This document shows positions 27,706 to 37,187 of a stretch of 64,000 nucleotides of DNA, piece after piece. The stretch is taken from NCBI RefSeq assembly GCF_001427905.1, contig NZ_LMEF01000023.1, positions 226,687-290,686 of the forward strand. Reading direction: 5' to 3'. Numbering within the stretch: the first letter of the stretch is position 1; each line of letters begins with the position of its first letter. The DNA is from Flavobacterium sp. Root420 (GTDB taxonomy: Bacteria; Bacteroidota; Bacteroidia; Flavobacteriales; Flavobacteriaceae). A program made the translations under genes and the position numbers. The notes beneath the pieces were generated by a model that was not told where the DNA came from, ran no database searches, and saw nothing but the letters and a program-made list of their open reading frames with translations.

Positions 27706-28119
27706 ATGACTGACTTTCCACCAAATAAAAAAATAATTCTCTTCGATGGCGTTTGCAATTTATGCAACAGCGCCGTTCAATTTATCATCAAAAATGATAA
27801 AAAAGATATTTTTCGTTTTGTGGCTTTGCAATCAGATTTTGGGAAAGAGATTTGTAACTATATTGGTGTTGATCAGAATAAAATTGATAGTATAATTTTA
27901 TATAATCCTGGTGTTGCTTATTACTATAAATCTTCAGCTGCTATAGAAATTGCAGAAGAACTGGGAGGAATTTATAGTCTAATATCTATTATTAGAATCT
28001 TTCCTGAAAAACTTAGAAATTATATTTATGACTATATTGCCAAGAATCGCTACAAATGGTATGGCAAAAAAGAAAGCTGTATGATTCCTACTCCGGAATT
28101 GAAAGCTAAGTTTCTTTAA
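27706..28119 (+). CDS. DCC-family thiol-disulfide oxidoreductase-like protein (DUF393)
   Basis: A 137-aa protein with the family-defining DGVCNLCN motif (DxxCxxC) at residues about 14-21 and the late segment typical of the group (YKWYGKKESCMIPTPE). A thioredoxin-like redox role is known by family assignment only. It lies alone; a two-way terminator follows. Confidence 0.9.
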   Translation: MTDFPPNKKIILFDGVCNLCNSAVQFIIKNDKKDIFRFVALQSDFGKEICNYIGVDQNKIDSIILYNPGVAYYYKSSAAIEIAEELGGIYSLISIIRIFPEKLRNYIYDYIAKNRYKWYGKKESCMIPTPELKAKFL

Positions 28120-28260
28120 ATTCCAATTTACAAAATTCCAAATTCCAATTATCACTTTTTTTGTCATCCCGAGGAATTACAAGATTGAACATAAAAAAAT
28201 CCCAAATTCAAATCACTTAAGATTAGAATTTGGGATTTTTAAATTTGAAATTTATTAGAA
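28120..28260. repeat. aattcc/caaattcc word spacer
   Basis: The left part repeats aattccaa words. The right part is the terminator hairpin at 28194-28240, itself made of cccaaattc and gaatttggg. Confidence 0.5.
28194..28240. terminator. Two-way terminator between DUF393 and ettA
   Basis: A 15-bp stem (aaaaatcccaaattc with gaatttgggattttt) and a 16-base loop, with A/T runs on both sides, between two convergent genes. Confidence 0.85.
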
Positions 28261-28261
28261 A

Positions 28262-29953
28262 TTATCTAATCAACTTTCTGTACTTCAAACGTTTTGGAGT
28301 TAAATCACCACCTAAACGTTTCTTTTTATTTTCTTCGTATTCAGAGAAACCTCCTTCAAAATAGTAAACTTCAGAATCTCCTTCAAAAGCCAGAATGTGT
28401 GTACAAATTCTGTCTAAGAACCATCTGTCGTGAGAAATAATTACAGCACAACCTGCAAAATTCTCCAGACCTTCTTCAAGTGCACGAAGTGTGTTTACAT
28501 CTAAATCATTCGTAGGCTCATCCAGTAAAAGTACGTTTCCTTCTTCTTTTAAAGTCATTGCTAAGTGCAAACGGTTACGTTCACCTCCTGAAAGCATTGA
28601 AACTTTCTTGTTTTGCTCACCTCCACCAAAGTTAAAACGAGATAAATAAGCTCTTGAGTTTACTTGCTTTCCACCCATCATAATCAATTCCTGACCATCG
28701 GCAAAATTTTCCCAGATCGATTTATTCGGATCAATATTAGAGTGCGACTGGTCAACGTAGGCAATTTTCACTGTTTCTCCAACTGAAAATTCTCCACTAT
28801 CCGTTTTTTGCTCGCCCATAATCATTTTGAAAATGGTTGATTTACCAGCACCGTTTGGCCCAATAATTCCAACAATTCCAGCTTGCGGTAAAGTGAAATT
28901 TAAATTATCATACAACAATTTATCTCCAAAAGCTTTTGCTACATTTTTAGCTTCAATTACATTGGTTCCTAAACGCGGACCGTTCGGGATATAGATTTCC
29001 AGATTTTCATCCAGTTGTTTTTGATCTTCGTTTAATAATTTGTCGTAGTTCTGTAAACGCGCTTTTTGCTTCGTTTGACGCCCTTTTGCTCCCTGACGAA
29101 CCCAGTCCAACTCGCGTTCTAACGTTTTTCTGCGTTTAGAAGCTACTTTTTCTTCTTGTGCCATACGGGTTGATTTTTGGTCTAACCACGAAGAATAATT
29201 TCCTTTCCATGGAATACCTTCTCCTCTATCCAGCTCTAAAATCCAACCAGCAACATTATCAAGGAAATATCTATCGTGCGTTACGGCAATTACAGTTCCG
29301 GCATATTGCGCTAAATGCTGCTCTAACCAAAGTACAGACTCTGCATCTAAGTGGTTAGTAGGCTCATCAAGTAACAATACATCAGGCTGCTGTAACAACA
29401 AACGACATAAAGCCACACGACGACGCTCACCTCCAGAAAGGTTTTTAATTGGCGTATCTCCTTCCGGCGTACGCAAAGCATCCATTGCAATTTCAAGTTT
29501 TGTATCGATTTCCCAAGCACCAAGAGCATCAATTTTATCTTGCAAAGCGGCCTGACGATCCATCAACTTGTCCATTTTGTCCTGATCTTCGTAATTCTCC
29601 GGAAGACCAAATAAGTCATTAATTTGATTGTATTCTTCTAAAACCGCCATTGTTTCTGCGGCTCCTTCACGAACAATTTCGATGACTGTTTTAGAATCAT
29701 CAAGAATAGGCTCTTGTTCTAAATAACCAACCGTATAACCAGGCTGAAAGACAACATCACCCTGATAATTTTTATCTACTCCGGCAATAATTTTCAAAAG
29801 AGAAGATTTTCCAGAACCATTTAAACCTAAAATACCAATTTTAGCTCCGTAAAAGAAACTCAAATAAATATTTTTAAGCACTGGTTTGTCTGCTCCTTGA
29901 TAGGTTTTACTCAATTTTTGCATTGAGAAAATTACTTTCTTATCGTCTGACAT
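28262..29953 (-). CDS. ettA: Energy-dependent translational throttle protein EttA
   Basis: An ABC-F protein that binds the ribosomal E site and slows first peptide bond formation when ADP is high. The 563-aa protein has two ATPase cassettes: Walker A GLNGSGKSSL and GPNGAGKSTI, signatures LSGGERRRVAL and LSGGERNRLHL, and Walker B LLLDEPTNHLD and LLLDEPTNDLD. Between them lies the linker with the basic arm (SKRRKTLERELDWVRQGAKG, the EttA-type). Length and linker favour EttA over Uup or YheS. Confidence 0.95.
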   Translation of the reverse strand: MSDDKKVIFSMQKLSKTYQGADKPVLKNIYLSFFYGAKIGILGLNGSGKSSLLKIIAGVDKNYQGDVVFQPGYTVGYLEQEPILDDSKTVIEIVREGAAETMAVLEEYNQINDLFGLPENYEDQDKMDKLMDRQAALQDKIDALGAWEIDTKLEIAMDALRTPEGDTPIKNLSGGERRRVALCRLLLQQPDVLLLDEPTNHLDAESVLWLEQHLAQYAGTVIAVTHDRYFLDNVAGWILELDRGEGIPWKGNYSSWLDQKSTRMAQEEKVASKRRKTLERELDWVRQGAKGRQTKQKARLQNYDKLLNEDQKQLDENLEIYIPNGPRLGTNVIEAKNVAKAFGDKLLYDNLNFTLPQAGIVGIIGPNGAGKSTIFKMIMGEQKTDSGEFSVGETVKIAYVDQSHSNIDPNKSIWENFADGQELIMMGGKQVNSRAYLSRFNFGGGEQNKKVSMLSGGERNRLHLAMTLKEEGNVLLLDEPTNDLDVNTLRALEEGLENFAGCAVIISHDRWFLDRICTHILAFEGDSEVYYFEGGFSEYEENKKKRLGGDLTPKRLKYRKLIR

Positions 29954-30023
29954 TTTATATATTTTTTATTTTAATTAATTATTTTCTATTGAATTTTAAT
30001 ATTGTTATTGCAATTGAATTTTT

Positions 30024-30200
30024 CTAAACTCTTCCTTTCAAAGCATTAAAAACCCAGGCATTCGCTAAAAAGCCAACACCAACGGCCACAAAACCCCAGC
30101 CCGATACTTCGCTGTATCTAAAAGCGCCAAGACCTATAAGTAACAATCCCATAAGTATCATTATAAAAGTAGCCCATCCTAAAACGGTATTTTTATTCAT
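30024..30200 (-). CDS. Small membrane protein, CAL67264 type
   Basis: A 58-aa protein with two transmembrane helices (about 8-25 and 34-50) joined by a short GAFRYSEVSGWG loop. It looks like the CAL67264 small membrane family of Flavobacteria. The function is unknown. I start at the ATG at 30200; an ATG two codons upstream (30206) is equally possible. It lies between ettA and holA on the same strand. Confidence 0.75.
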   Translation of the reverse strand: MNKNTVLGWATFIMILMGLLLIGLGAFRYSEVSGWGFVAVGVGFLANAWVFNALKGRV

Positions 30201-30271
30201 TCCCATAATTGTAATAATTATTTTTAATGTGATTTATTTTTAGAAGTGCAAATATCGTGAATTTCCACGGC

Positions 30272-31276
30272 TTAATTAAATATTTTATATAGCATTTCTT
30301 TAAGCAAATCTGATTGTGGTAAAGCATTAGCGCCAACACCCTTGCTTTTAACATCCACATCACGCAAAGCACCAACAATCTGACTCACTTTCCGCATCGG
30401 ATAATTTTTTACAGCCAAATCATATTCTTTTAGAAAATAAGGATTTACGCCAATTGCTGAAGCTACATTTTTTGGGTTTTTATCTTTCAATCCATGGTAT
30501 TTCAAAAGCTGAACAAAAAAACCAAACACCAATCCGGTCGTCATTACCAGTGGATATTCTTTAGGATTATGAGCAAAATTTTCGGCAATTTTATATGCTT
30601 TTAACTGATTCCGCTCGCCAATAGCTTTTCTTAATTCAAAAACATTATAATCTTTACTAAAACCAATATTCTCCTCAATATGTTGTGGCGTAATTACAGT
30701 ACCCTGTGGCAAAATAATTTGTAATTTTTCCAGTTCGTTATTAATTTTACTCAAATCTGTTCCTAAAAACTCTACCAACATAGCGTTTGCTTTAGGATCA
30801 ATAGTATATTTTTTACCGGCAAGAACTCGTTTTATCCAATCACCAACCTGGTTTTCGTATAATTTTTTACTCTCGTAAACGATACCATTTTGTGCTAATA
30901 ATTTGGTTACTTTTTTACGTTTGTCCAGTGTTTTGTATTTATAACAAAAAACCAAAACCGTAGTTTGCATTGGATTATTAACATAGGACTCGATTTTATC
31001 TATTGTTCTGGATAAATCTTGTGCTTCTTTCACAATAACAACCTGACGGTCAGACATCATAGGATAGCGCTTGGCCGTTGAAACAATATCTTCAACAGAA
31101 ACATCTCTTCCGTATAAAACCGTTTGATTGAATCCCTTCTCTTCTTCTGAAAGAACATTTTCCTCAATATATTCCGATAATTTATCAATGTAATAAGGTT
31201 CTTCTCCCATTAAAAAATAAATTGGCTTTATATTTCCCGCTTTGATATCATTAACAATTTTTACAACTTCGTCCAT
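30272..31276 (-). CDS. holA: DNA polymerase III delta subunit
   Basis: HolA opens the beta clamp in the clamp-loader complex. The 334-aa protein begins IKPIYFLMGEEPYYIDKL, the conserved entry of the AAA+-like N-terminal domain of delta, has no Walker motifs (as expected for delta), and ends in the helical collar domain. Length fits the family. The orphan HsdR_N gene starts divergently 74 bases away. Confidence 0.93.
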   Translation of the reverse strand: MDEVVKIVNDIKAGNIKPIYFLMGEEPYYIDKLSEYIEENVLSEEEKGFNQTVLYGRDVSVEDIVSTAKRYPMMSDRQVVIVKEAQDLSRTIDKIESYVNNPMQTTVLVFCYKYKTLDKRKKVTKLLAQNGIVYESKKLYENQVGDWIKRVLAGKKYTIDPKANAMLVEFLGTDLSKINNELEKLQIILPQGTVITPQHIEENIGFSKDYNVFELRKAIGERNQLKAYKIAENFAHNPKEYPLVMTTGLVFGFFVQLLKYHGLKDKNPKNVASAIGVNPYFLKEYDLAVKNYPMRKVSQIVGALRDVDVKSKGVGANALPQSDLLKEMLYKIFN

Positions 31277-31282
31277 TTTATT

Positions 31283-31318
31283 TTAAGTGCAGATTTTAGA
31301 TTTTAGATTTCAGATTGA
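31283..31318. repeat. gattttagat word repeat upstream of the HsdR_N gene
   Basis: agattttagattttagattt followed by cagattg: three tandem copies of the gattttaga word, which also forms the palindrome at 39592-39637. Confidence 0.5.
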
Positions 31319-31346
31319 AAACCATAATCTTTATTTTATATTTTTG
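31315..31346 (+). promoter_or_regulatory. Promoter abutting the HsdR_N start codon
   Basis: TTG at 31315-31317, a 21-base spacer, then TATTTTTG at 31339-31346, a perfect TAnnTTTG. Only four bases separate the box from the ATG at 31351, so the message may be leaderless. Confidence 0.5.
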
Positions 31347-31350
31347 CTTT

Positions 31351-31803
31351 ATGTTAAAGCTAAATTTTCCTTCATATCCTTTTCGATTCAAAAATAGCGA
31401 AAATAAAGTGTCTATTTTTGATGAAATCAGAAAAAAATTCATCATTCTTACTCCTGAAGAATGGGTTCGTCAGCACGTTGTTCATTATTTAATGAATGAA
31501 AAAAAATACCCAAAATCCCTCATAAACGTAGAGAAAGTTTTAACAGTCAATGGCTTACGAAAACGCTATGATGTAGTGGTATTCAATTCTGACGGTTCTA
31601 TACATATATTAGTAGAATGCAAAGCACCAGAAGTAAAAATATCACAGGCAACTTTTGATCAAATTGCCCGTTACAATATGACAATGCAGGCACGGTTTTT
31701 GAAAGTCACAAACGGTCTGAATCATTTTTATTGTCAGATGGATTTTGAAAATGAAAAATATGAGTTTTTAAAATCATTGCCGGATTACAAAGAAATTTAT
31801 TAA
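31351..31803 (+). CDS. Orphan HsdR N-terminal-domain protein (PD-D/ExK fold)
   Basis: A 150-aa protein matching the N-terminal nuclease-type domain of type I restriction HsdR subunits. D74 (RYDVVVF), E89 and K91 (VECKAPEV) make the D...ExK site. The helicase part of HsdR is absent and there is no hsdS or hsdM gene near, so this is not a remnant of a working restriction system here. The complete active site suggests a real nuclease-fold protein of unknown role, placed back-to-back with holA. I start at 31351, since the upstream frame runs through the promoter. Confidence 0.85.
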   Translation: MLKLNFPSYPFRFKNSENKVSIFDEIRKKFIILTPEEWVRQHVVHYLMNEKKYPKSLINVEKVLTVNGLRKRYDVVVFNSDGSIHILVECKAPEVKISQATFDQIARYNMTMQARFLKVTNGLNHFYCQMDFENEKYEFLKSLPDYKEIY

Positions 31804-31822
31804 ATCATAACATCACATACTT

Positions 31823-32842
31823 TTGGATAAAATAGCAGTTGTCATTTTAAATTGGAATGGAAAAAAATTGCTTGAGCAGTTTTTGCCTTCAGTTCTTCAA
31901 TTTTCAGCAGAAGCTACTATCTATGTAGCCGATAATGCTTCTACAGACGATTCAATACATTTCGTCAAACAAAATTTCCCAACCATAAAAATTATCCAAA
32001 ACAATGGCAATCATGGTTTTGCAAAAGGGTATAACGATGCTTTAAAGGAGGTAAATGCCGAAATATATGCCTTAGTCAATTCAGATATTGAAGTAACAGA
32101 AAATTGGTTAAAACCAATACTTGAAACTTTTGACGCTGAAAAACAGACCGCAATTATTCAGCCCAAAATTCTTGATTATAAAAACAAAGACTATTTTGAA
32201 TATGCCGGTGCTGCTGGTGGATTTATTGATAAATATGGTTTTCCTTATTGTAGAGGACGCATTTTTGATACCATTGAAAAAGATAATGGGCAGTATGATG
32301 ATAACTGTGAATTATTCTGGGCTTCGGGAGCTTGTTTCTTTATCCGAAAAGAAGTATATGATGAATTGAAAGGTTTTGATGAAAGCTTTTTTGCGCATCA
32401 GGAAGAAATTGACTTGTGTTGGCGTGCTGCAAATGAGGGACATATTATTAAGTACAATTCTAAATCAGTTGTTTATCATCTTGGAGGCGCGACATTGCAA
32501 CAGGGAAATCCGAGAAAGACATTTTTAAATTTTAGGAATTCATTGCTAATGCTTGTAAAAAATTTACCAAAAAAAGGATTGTTTTTTAGAATTTTCTTTC
32601 GAATGATTTTAGATGGAATCGCTGGTATTCGTTTTCTTACACAAGGAAAATTCAGCCATACTTTAGCAATTCTAAAGGCCCACTTTTCTTTTTATTGTAT
32701 ATCTTTAAAATATCTTCGGGAAAGAAAAGATTTTCAAATACAGCAATACTATACCGTAAAAAGTATCGTTTACCTATATTACATTAAGAGATTGACTGTA
32801 TTTAAAGAAATCTTTAACAGTAATCAAAATATTAAAAACTAA
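31823..32842 (+). CDS. Family 2 glycosyltransferase (TTG start)
   Basis: A 339-aa GT-A type transferase. The N-terminal nucleotide-binding fold is IAVVILNWNGKKLL, with VADNAST and the metal-site region LVNSDIEV. The acceptor part has WASGACFFIRKEV and ceDlcWRa-like EEIDLCWRAAN. The C-terminal third is basic and hydrophobic (FFRIFFRMILDG), suiting a membrane-side enzyme. It probably adds a sugar to a polysaccharide or glycan; the sugar is unknown. The only sensible start is TTG at 31823: a stop lies five codons upstream and no ATG is available before the essential fold. Confidence 0.88.
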   Translation: MDKIAVVILNWNGKKLLEQFLPSVLQFSAEATIYVADNASTDDSIHFVKQNFPTIKIIQNNGNHGFAKGYNDALKEVNAEIYALVNSDIEVTENWLKPILETFDAEKQTAIIQPKILDYKNKDYFEYAGAAGGFIDKYGFPYCRGRIFDTIEKDNGQYDDNCELFWASGACFFIRKEVYDELKGFDESFFAHQEEIDLCWRAANEGHIIKYNSKSVVYHLGGATLQQGNPRKTFLNFRNSLLMLVKNLPKKGLFFRIFFRMILDGIAGIRFLTQGKFSHTLAILKAHFSFYCISLKYLRERKDFQIQQYYTVKSIVYLYYIKRLTVFKEIFNSNQNIKN

Positions 32843-32847
32843 ATTTG
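32840..32847 (+). promoter_or_regulatory. -7 promoter box of the OmpA-like gene
   Basis: TAAATTTG, a perfect match, overlapping the glycosyltransferase stop and 29 bases before the ATG at 32877. Confidence 0.6.
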
Positions 32848-32876
32848 TAATCAACGTTTAATTAAATATAATACCT

Positions 32877-33710
32877 ATGAGAAAAATAGTTATCGCACTA
32901 TCAGTATTAATGGCCTTAACTTCTTGTGTATCGAAAAAGCAATACGCAGCATTAGAAGCTAAGAACAAAGAGACACAAGATTTATTAAACTCTTGCACAG
33001 TTAAATTAAATTCTTGTTTAGAAGAAAAAGCAGGATTAGCAGCTACAGCTGAAAGTTATAAAGCACACAATCAAGACTTAATAAACAGCTCTAAAGATTT
33101 AACTGTATTAACTACTAAAGGAGCTGAAAACCTTGAAAAATCTCTAGAGAGTTTAAAAGAAAAAGATTTAAAAATCTCCAGACTTCAGGATGCCTTAACT
33201 AAAAAAGACAGTGTGACATTAGCATTAGTTACAAGTTTAAAAGGTGCTGTTGGAATCAACGATCCGGATATCGAAATCAATGTTGAAAAAGGAGTTGTAT
33301 TTATTTCTATCGCAGATAAATTATTATTCAAAAGCGGTAGTTATGAAGTAAGTGATAAAGCAAAATCTGTTTTAGCTAAAGTTGCAAAAGTAGTTAATGA
33401 CAAGCCAGATTTCGAATGTATGGTTGAAGGTCATACTGATGATGTTCCATACAAAAGCAATGGTATAATTCTGGACAACTGGGATTTAAGTGTTAAACGT
33501 TCTACTTCTATTGTGCGTGTATTAACAAATGATCTTGGAGTTAACCCTGCAAAATTAATTGCTGCTGGTAGAAGTTCATATGTACCTTTAGTTGCAAATG
33601 ACAGCGCTGAAAACAAAGCACGTAACAGAAGAACTCGTATTGTGGTTATGCCAAAAATCGATCAATTCTACGATATGATTGAAAAAGAAATGAAAAAACA
33701 AGCTAAATAA
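32877..33710 (+). CDS. OmpA-family lipoprotein
   Basis: A 277-aa outer-membrane lipoprotein. Signal peptide with lipid Cys17 (ALTSC), a coiled coil (about 20-110, rich in LEAKNKETQDLL), then a C-terminal OmpA peptidoglycan-binding domain (about 145-265) with VEGHTDDVPY and ARNRRTRIVV, where the conserved Asp and Arg bind the meso-diaminopimelate of the cell wall. It anchors outer membrane to peptidoglycan. Its own promoter and a clean terminator mark it as a single-gene unit. Confidence 0.94.
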   Translation: MRKIVIALSVLMALTSCVSKKQYAALEAKNKETQDLLNSCTVKLNSCLEEKAGLAATAESYKAHNQDLINSSKDLTVLTTKGAENLEKSLESLKEKDLKISRLQDALTKKDSVTLALVTSLKGAVGINDPDIEINVEKGVVFISIADKLLFKSGSYEVSDKAKSVLAKVAKVVNDKPDFECMVEGHTDDVPYKSNGIILDNWDLSVKRSTSIVRVLTNDLGVNPAKLIAAGRSSYVPLVANDSAENKARNRRTRIVVMPKIDQFYDMIEKEMKKQAK

Positions 33711-33737
33711 TTAGCGTTTTACATACTTTAAAAAACT

Positions 33738-33766
33738 AAAAAGCAGGTCAATTGACCTGCTTTTTT
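33738..33766 (+). terminator. Terminator after the OmpA-like gene
   Basis: A perfect 18-bp palindrome at 33743-33760 flanked by A-run and T-run, 28 bases after the stop. Confidence 0.9.
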
Positions 33767-33898
33767 GTATTCTTAATTCTTTTAATTCGGCAATTAAATG
33801 CAAATCAAGAACAACATTATTTTTAATTAACTAACTAAATTTTAACTATCCTAAAGTTAGTTATTTATTTTAAACTTTTATGCAATTTCAGTATTTTT

Positions 33899-34519
33899 TT
33901 ACAAAATATCAATATCTCCCTTTCCTTCCCTTACAATTACAGGCTCGTGTTCAGATAAATCAATAATTGTCGACCCTACATTGTCACCATAACCGCCATC
34001 AATTACCATATCAACAAGGTTCTGCCATTTCTCAAAAATCAATTCCGGGTCTGTTGTATATTCTATTACATCATCTTCATCACGGATAGAGGTTGAAACT
34101 ATTGGATTTCCTAATTGACGTACAATCTCTAAAGCAATATTATTATCCGGAACACGAATCCCTACCGTTGTTTTCTTTTTAAATTCTTTAGGCAAATTAT
34201 TATTCCCCGGCAAAATAAAAGTATAGGGACCAGGTAATGCCCTTTTTAAAATTTTAAAAGTTGCCGTATCGATCTGTCTTACATAATCTGATAGATTACT
34301 CAAATCGTGACAAATAAAGGAGAAGTTTGCTTTTTCTAACTTTACTCCCTTAATCTTAGCAATTTTCTCTAAGGCACGTGAATTGGTAATATCACAACCC
34401 AAACCGTAAACAGTATCAGTTGGATAAATTACCAAACCGCCATTTTGAAGCACTTTTACCACTTTTGCAATTGCAGCTTCACTTGGTTTATCAGGGTATA
34501 TTTTTATGAACTCAGCCAT
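33899..34519 (-). CDS. L-threonylcarbamoyladenylate synthase (TsaC/Sua5/YciO family)
   Basis: A 206-aa YrdC-fold protein. It makes threonylcarbamoyl-AMP from threonine, bicarbonate and ATP, the first step of t6A in tRNA. YPTDTVYGLGCDI near residue 33 and GPYTFILPG, TVGIRVPDN and GNPIVSTSI are family motifs. The length is closer to TsaC/YciO than to the two-domain Sua5. YciO-type members are hard to tell from TsaC by sequence, so the symbol is left open. tsaE for the same pathway is at 21734. Confidence 0.88.
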   Translation of the reverse strand: MAEFIKIYPDKPSEAAIAKVVKVLQNGGLVIYPTDTVYGLGCDITNSRALEKIAKIKGVKLEKANFSFICHDLSNLSDYVRQIDTATFKILKRALPGPYTFILPGNNNLPKEFKKKTTVGIRVPDNNIALEIVRQLGNPIVSTSIRDEDDVIEYTTDPELIFEKWQNLVDMVIDGGYGDNVGSTIIDLSEHEPVIVREGKGDIDIL

Positions 34520-34830
34520 TTTTTTTTAGAATAAAGATGTTAGATTATAGAATAAAGACTAAAGTTTATTCCTTTTAAAACTTTTAGTGTATATAGTTAA
34601 TTCACATGCAAATAAATTCAATTAAAATGAAGAATATTTCCATTTCCACGGAATATAAAGAAAAAATGTGAACAATGAAAATCAAGTCCCTGCAAAAACA
34701 TCATGAGTTAAAAACTAAATATGTCGTTATCAACAAATAAGTACCCTCCAAAAAACTGATAATTTCAATTAAATTAAGTTTTATGAAAAGTCTTTTTTCT
34801 TGCCTCTATTTATTTTCTTTCTTCTATTTT
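34520..34830. other. Gene-free interval between tsaC-type gene and helicase
   Basis: I see no convincing gene in 311 bases. The left end has agaataaag/gttagattatagaataaag words of the intergenic word family. A 27-codon hydrophobic frame from 34783 runs into the helicase gene's 3' end and is not supported. Confidence 0.5.
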
Positions 34831-37167
34831 TTAACCTATTATATCAAGCTTTGCAAATCTCAGTAATAGTTTTTTAATTCCACCAACTTCAAATTTTATT
34901 TCAGCTTTTTTATCGGGACCAAAACCTTCTAAATTAACAACTTCACCTTTTCCAAAACGTTCGTGCATTACTACATTTCCAATAGTTAGTTTACTATCAA
35001 ATAAATTCGCATTTGAGGCACTTGGTGCATTACCTGCAACAGGTTTTAGCTTGCGAATATTTAAATCCGGTTTTGGCTCGTTATCGGTAATATGTTTTGG
35101 TGGCGTTCCTCCTATTGGTTTTGCCAGTCGTAATTTAGATTTATCAACATCTCCAAAAATATCACCGTCAATCATCGGTTTGTAACGGTAATTACTTTCT
35201 GCAGGCGTTAAATATTCTAAATACTGCGGATCGATCTCTTCAATAAAACGCGATGGCTCACTATCTGTCAGTTTCCCCCAACGGTAGCGCGATTGCGCAT
35301 ATGTCAGATACGCCTGATGTTCTGCACGAGTTAAAGCTACGTAAAATAAACGACGTTCTTCTTCTAATTCACTTCTGGTGCTCATACTCATCGCACTTGG
35401 AAACAAATCTTCTTCCATACCAACCACAAAAACATGAGGAAACTCAAGTCCTTTTGCCAGGTGAATCGTCATTAAGGCTACACGATCTTCATCAGAAGTA
35501 TCTTTATCTAAATCAGTTGCAAGTGCAACATCTTCCATAAATTCAGATAAAGCTCCTCTTGCACCGTCAATTTCTCTTTGGCCTTCAGTAAAATCTTTTA
35601 TACCGTTTAAAAGCTCTTCAATGTTCTGAATTTTTGCCATTCCTTCAGGTGTAGCATCTTTTTTCAATTCCTGAACCAAACCTGTTTTTTTGGCAACGTG
35701 ATCTGTAATATAAAAGGCATCCTGGTTTTCATTGATTACCTGAAAACTCTGAATCATCGTCACAAAATCATTCAGTTTATTCTTTGTTCCGGTATTCAGT
35801 TTTAAATCGATCTTATCAATATTTACCATTACTTCCCAAATCGAACGTTTGTAATGATTCGCAGCAATCGTAAGTTTTTCAACAGTTGTATCTCCTATTC
35901 CACGAGCTGGATAATTAATCACACGAACCAAAGCCTCTTCATCTTTTGGGTTGATTATCAAACGCAGATAACACAAAACATCTTTGATTTCTTTACGTTG
36001 ATAAAAAGACAATCCACCATAAATTCGATACGGAATATCGCGTTTTCTTAATGCATCCTCCATCGCACGCGACTGAGCATTAGTACGATACAAAATGGCA
36101 AAAGCTCCATTATGAAGCTGATTTTGCATTTTCTGTTCAAAAATGGTACTGGCCACAAAACGTCCTTCTTCTGCATCCGTCAAACTACGATGAACCTTAA
36201 TTTTTGCTCCAAAATCATTCGCCGTCCAAACTACTTTATCCAGTTTGGTTTTATTATGTTCCATTACAGTGTTTGCCGCTTCAACAATATTTCTGGTCGA
36301 ACGGTAATTTTGCTCCAAACGAAACATTACAACACCTTCATAATCCTTCTGAAAATTTAGGATATTATTAATATTCGCTCCACGAAAAGCATAAATACTC
36401 TGAGCGTCATCTCCAACTACACAAATATTCTGAAATTTATCAGATAAAGCCCTAACAATCAAATACTGAGAATGATTTGTATCCTGATACTCATCAACCA
36501 AAATATAACGGAAACGATTCTGATATTTCGCTAAAACTTCTGGAAAACGAGTTAGTAACTCATTAGTTTTCAATAATAAATCATCAAAATCCATGGCACC
36601 GGCCTTAAAACAGCGCTCTACATATTGCTGGTAAATTTCTCCCAATCTCGGTCTTTTTGCCATTGCATCGGCTTCAACCAATTCAGGATTGTTGAAATAG
36701 GCTTTTACTGTAATCAAACTATTTTTATAGCTTGAAATTCGGCCTAAAATCTGCTTTGGTTTATAGATATCACGATCCAGCTGCATTTCTTTAATAATAG
36801 AAGAAATAAGTCTGGCGGAATCTTGTGAATCATAAATCGTAAAATTGGAAGGGTAACCCAAATGATCCGATTCTGAACGAAGAATACGGGCAAAAATTGA
36901 GTGAAAAGTTCCCATCCATAGGTTTTTAGCCTCCGTTGCTCCCACAATATCCGAAATCCTGTGTTTCATTTCACGGGCCGCTTTATTTGTAAAAGTAAGC
37001 GACAAAATGTTGAATGCATCAACACCCTGCGCCATCAAATAAGCAATTCTAATAGTTAAAACACGGGTTTTTCCAGATCCTGCACCAGCAATAATAATCA
37101 TTGGCCCGTCTTTCTTTAAAACGGGTTCTCGTTGTGCTTCGTTTAGCTGGTCAATATATTTTTGCAT
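34831..37167 (-). CDS. UvrD/PcrA-type ATP-dependent DNA helicase
   Basis: A 778-aa superfamily 1A helicase, 3'-5'. Motifs: Walker A GAGSGKTRVL (about 28-37), motif II VDEYQDTN, motif III GDDAQSIYAFRGA, motif IV-V region ALMTIHLAKGLEFPHVF and motif VI FYVALTRAEH. The C-terminal tail ends in a small beta domain (GNVVMHERFGKGEVV), which in PcrA/UvrD contacts RNA polymerase. It serves repair and removal of blocked transcription or replication. Unusually for this phylum, it has an AAAGGAG Shine-Dalgarno-like site nine bases before the ATG and a TATTTTTG box just upstream. Confidence 0.95.
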   Translation of the reverse strand: MQKYIDQLNEAQREPVLKKDGPMIIIAGAGSGKTRVLTIRIAYLMAQGVDAFNILSLTFTNKAAREMKHRISDIVGATEAKNLWMGTFHSIFARILRSESDHLGYPSNFTIYDSQDSARLISSIIKEMQLDRDIYKPKQILGRISSYKNSLITVKAYFNNPELVEADAMAKRPRLGEIYQQYVERCFKAGAMDFDDLLLKTNELLTRFPEVLAKYQNRFRYILVDEYQDTNHSQYLIVRALSDKFQNICVVGDDAQSIYAFRGANINNILNFQKDYEGVVMFRLEQNYRSTRNIVEAANTVMEHNKTKLDKVVWTANDFGAKIKVHRSLTDAEEGRFVASTIFEQKMQNQLHNGAFAILYRTNAQSRAMEDALRKRDIPYRIYGGLSFYQRKEIKDVLCYLRLIINPKDEEALVRVINYPARGIGDTTVEKLTIAANHYKRSIWEVMVNIDKIDLKLNTGTKNKLNDFVTMIQSFQVINENQDAFYITDHVAKKTGLVQELKKDATPEGMAKIQNIEELLNGIKDFTEGQREIDGARGALSEFMEDVALATDLDKDTSDEDRVALMTIHLAKGLEFPHVFVVGMEEDLFPSAMSMSTRSELEEERRLFYVALTRAEHQAYLTYAQSRYRWGKLTDSEPSRFIEEIDPQYLEYLTPAESNYRYKPMIDGDIFGDVDKSKLRLAKPIGGTPPKHITDNEPKPDLNIRKLKPVAGNAPSASNANLFDSKLTIGNVVMHERFGKGEVVNLEGFGPDKKAEIKFEVGGIKKLLLRFAKLDIIG

Positions 37168-37187
37168 GAAATTTTTCTCCTTTTATG

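Noticed and set aside
34783..34866. 27-codon hydrophobic peptide frame
   Set aside because: Too short, overlaps the helicase 3' end and lacks a promoter; probably chance.
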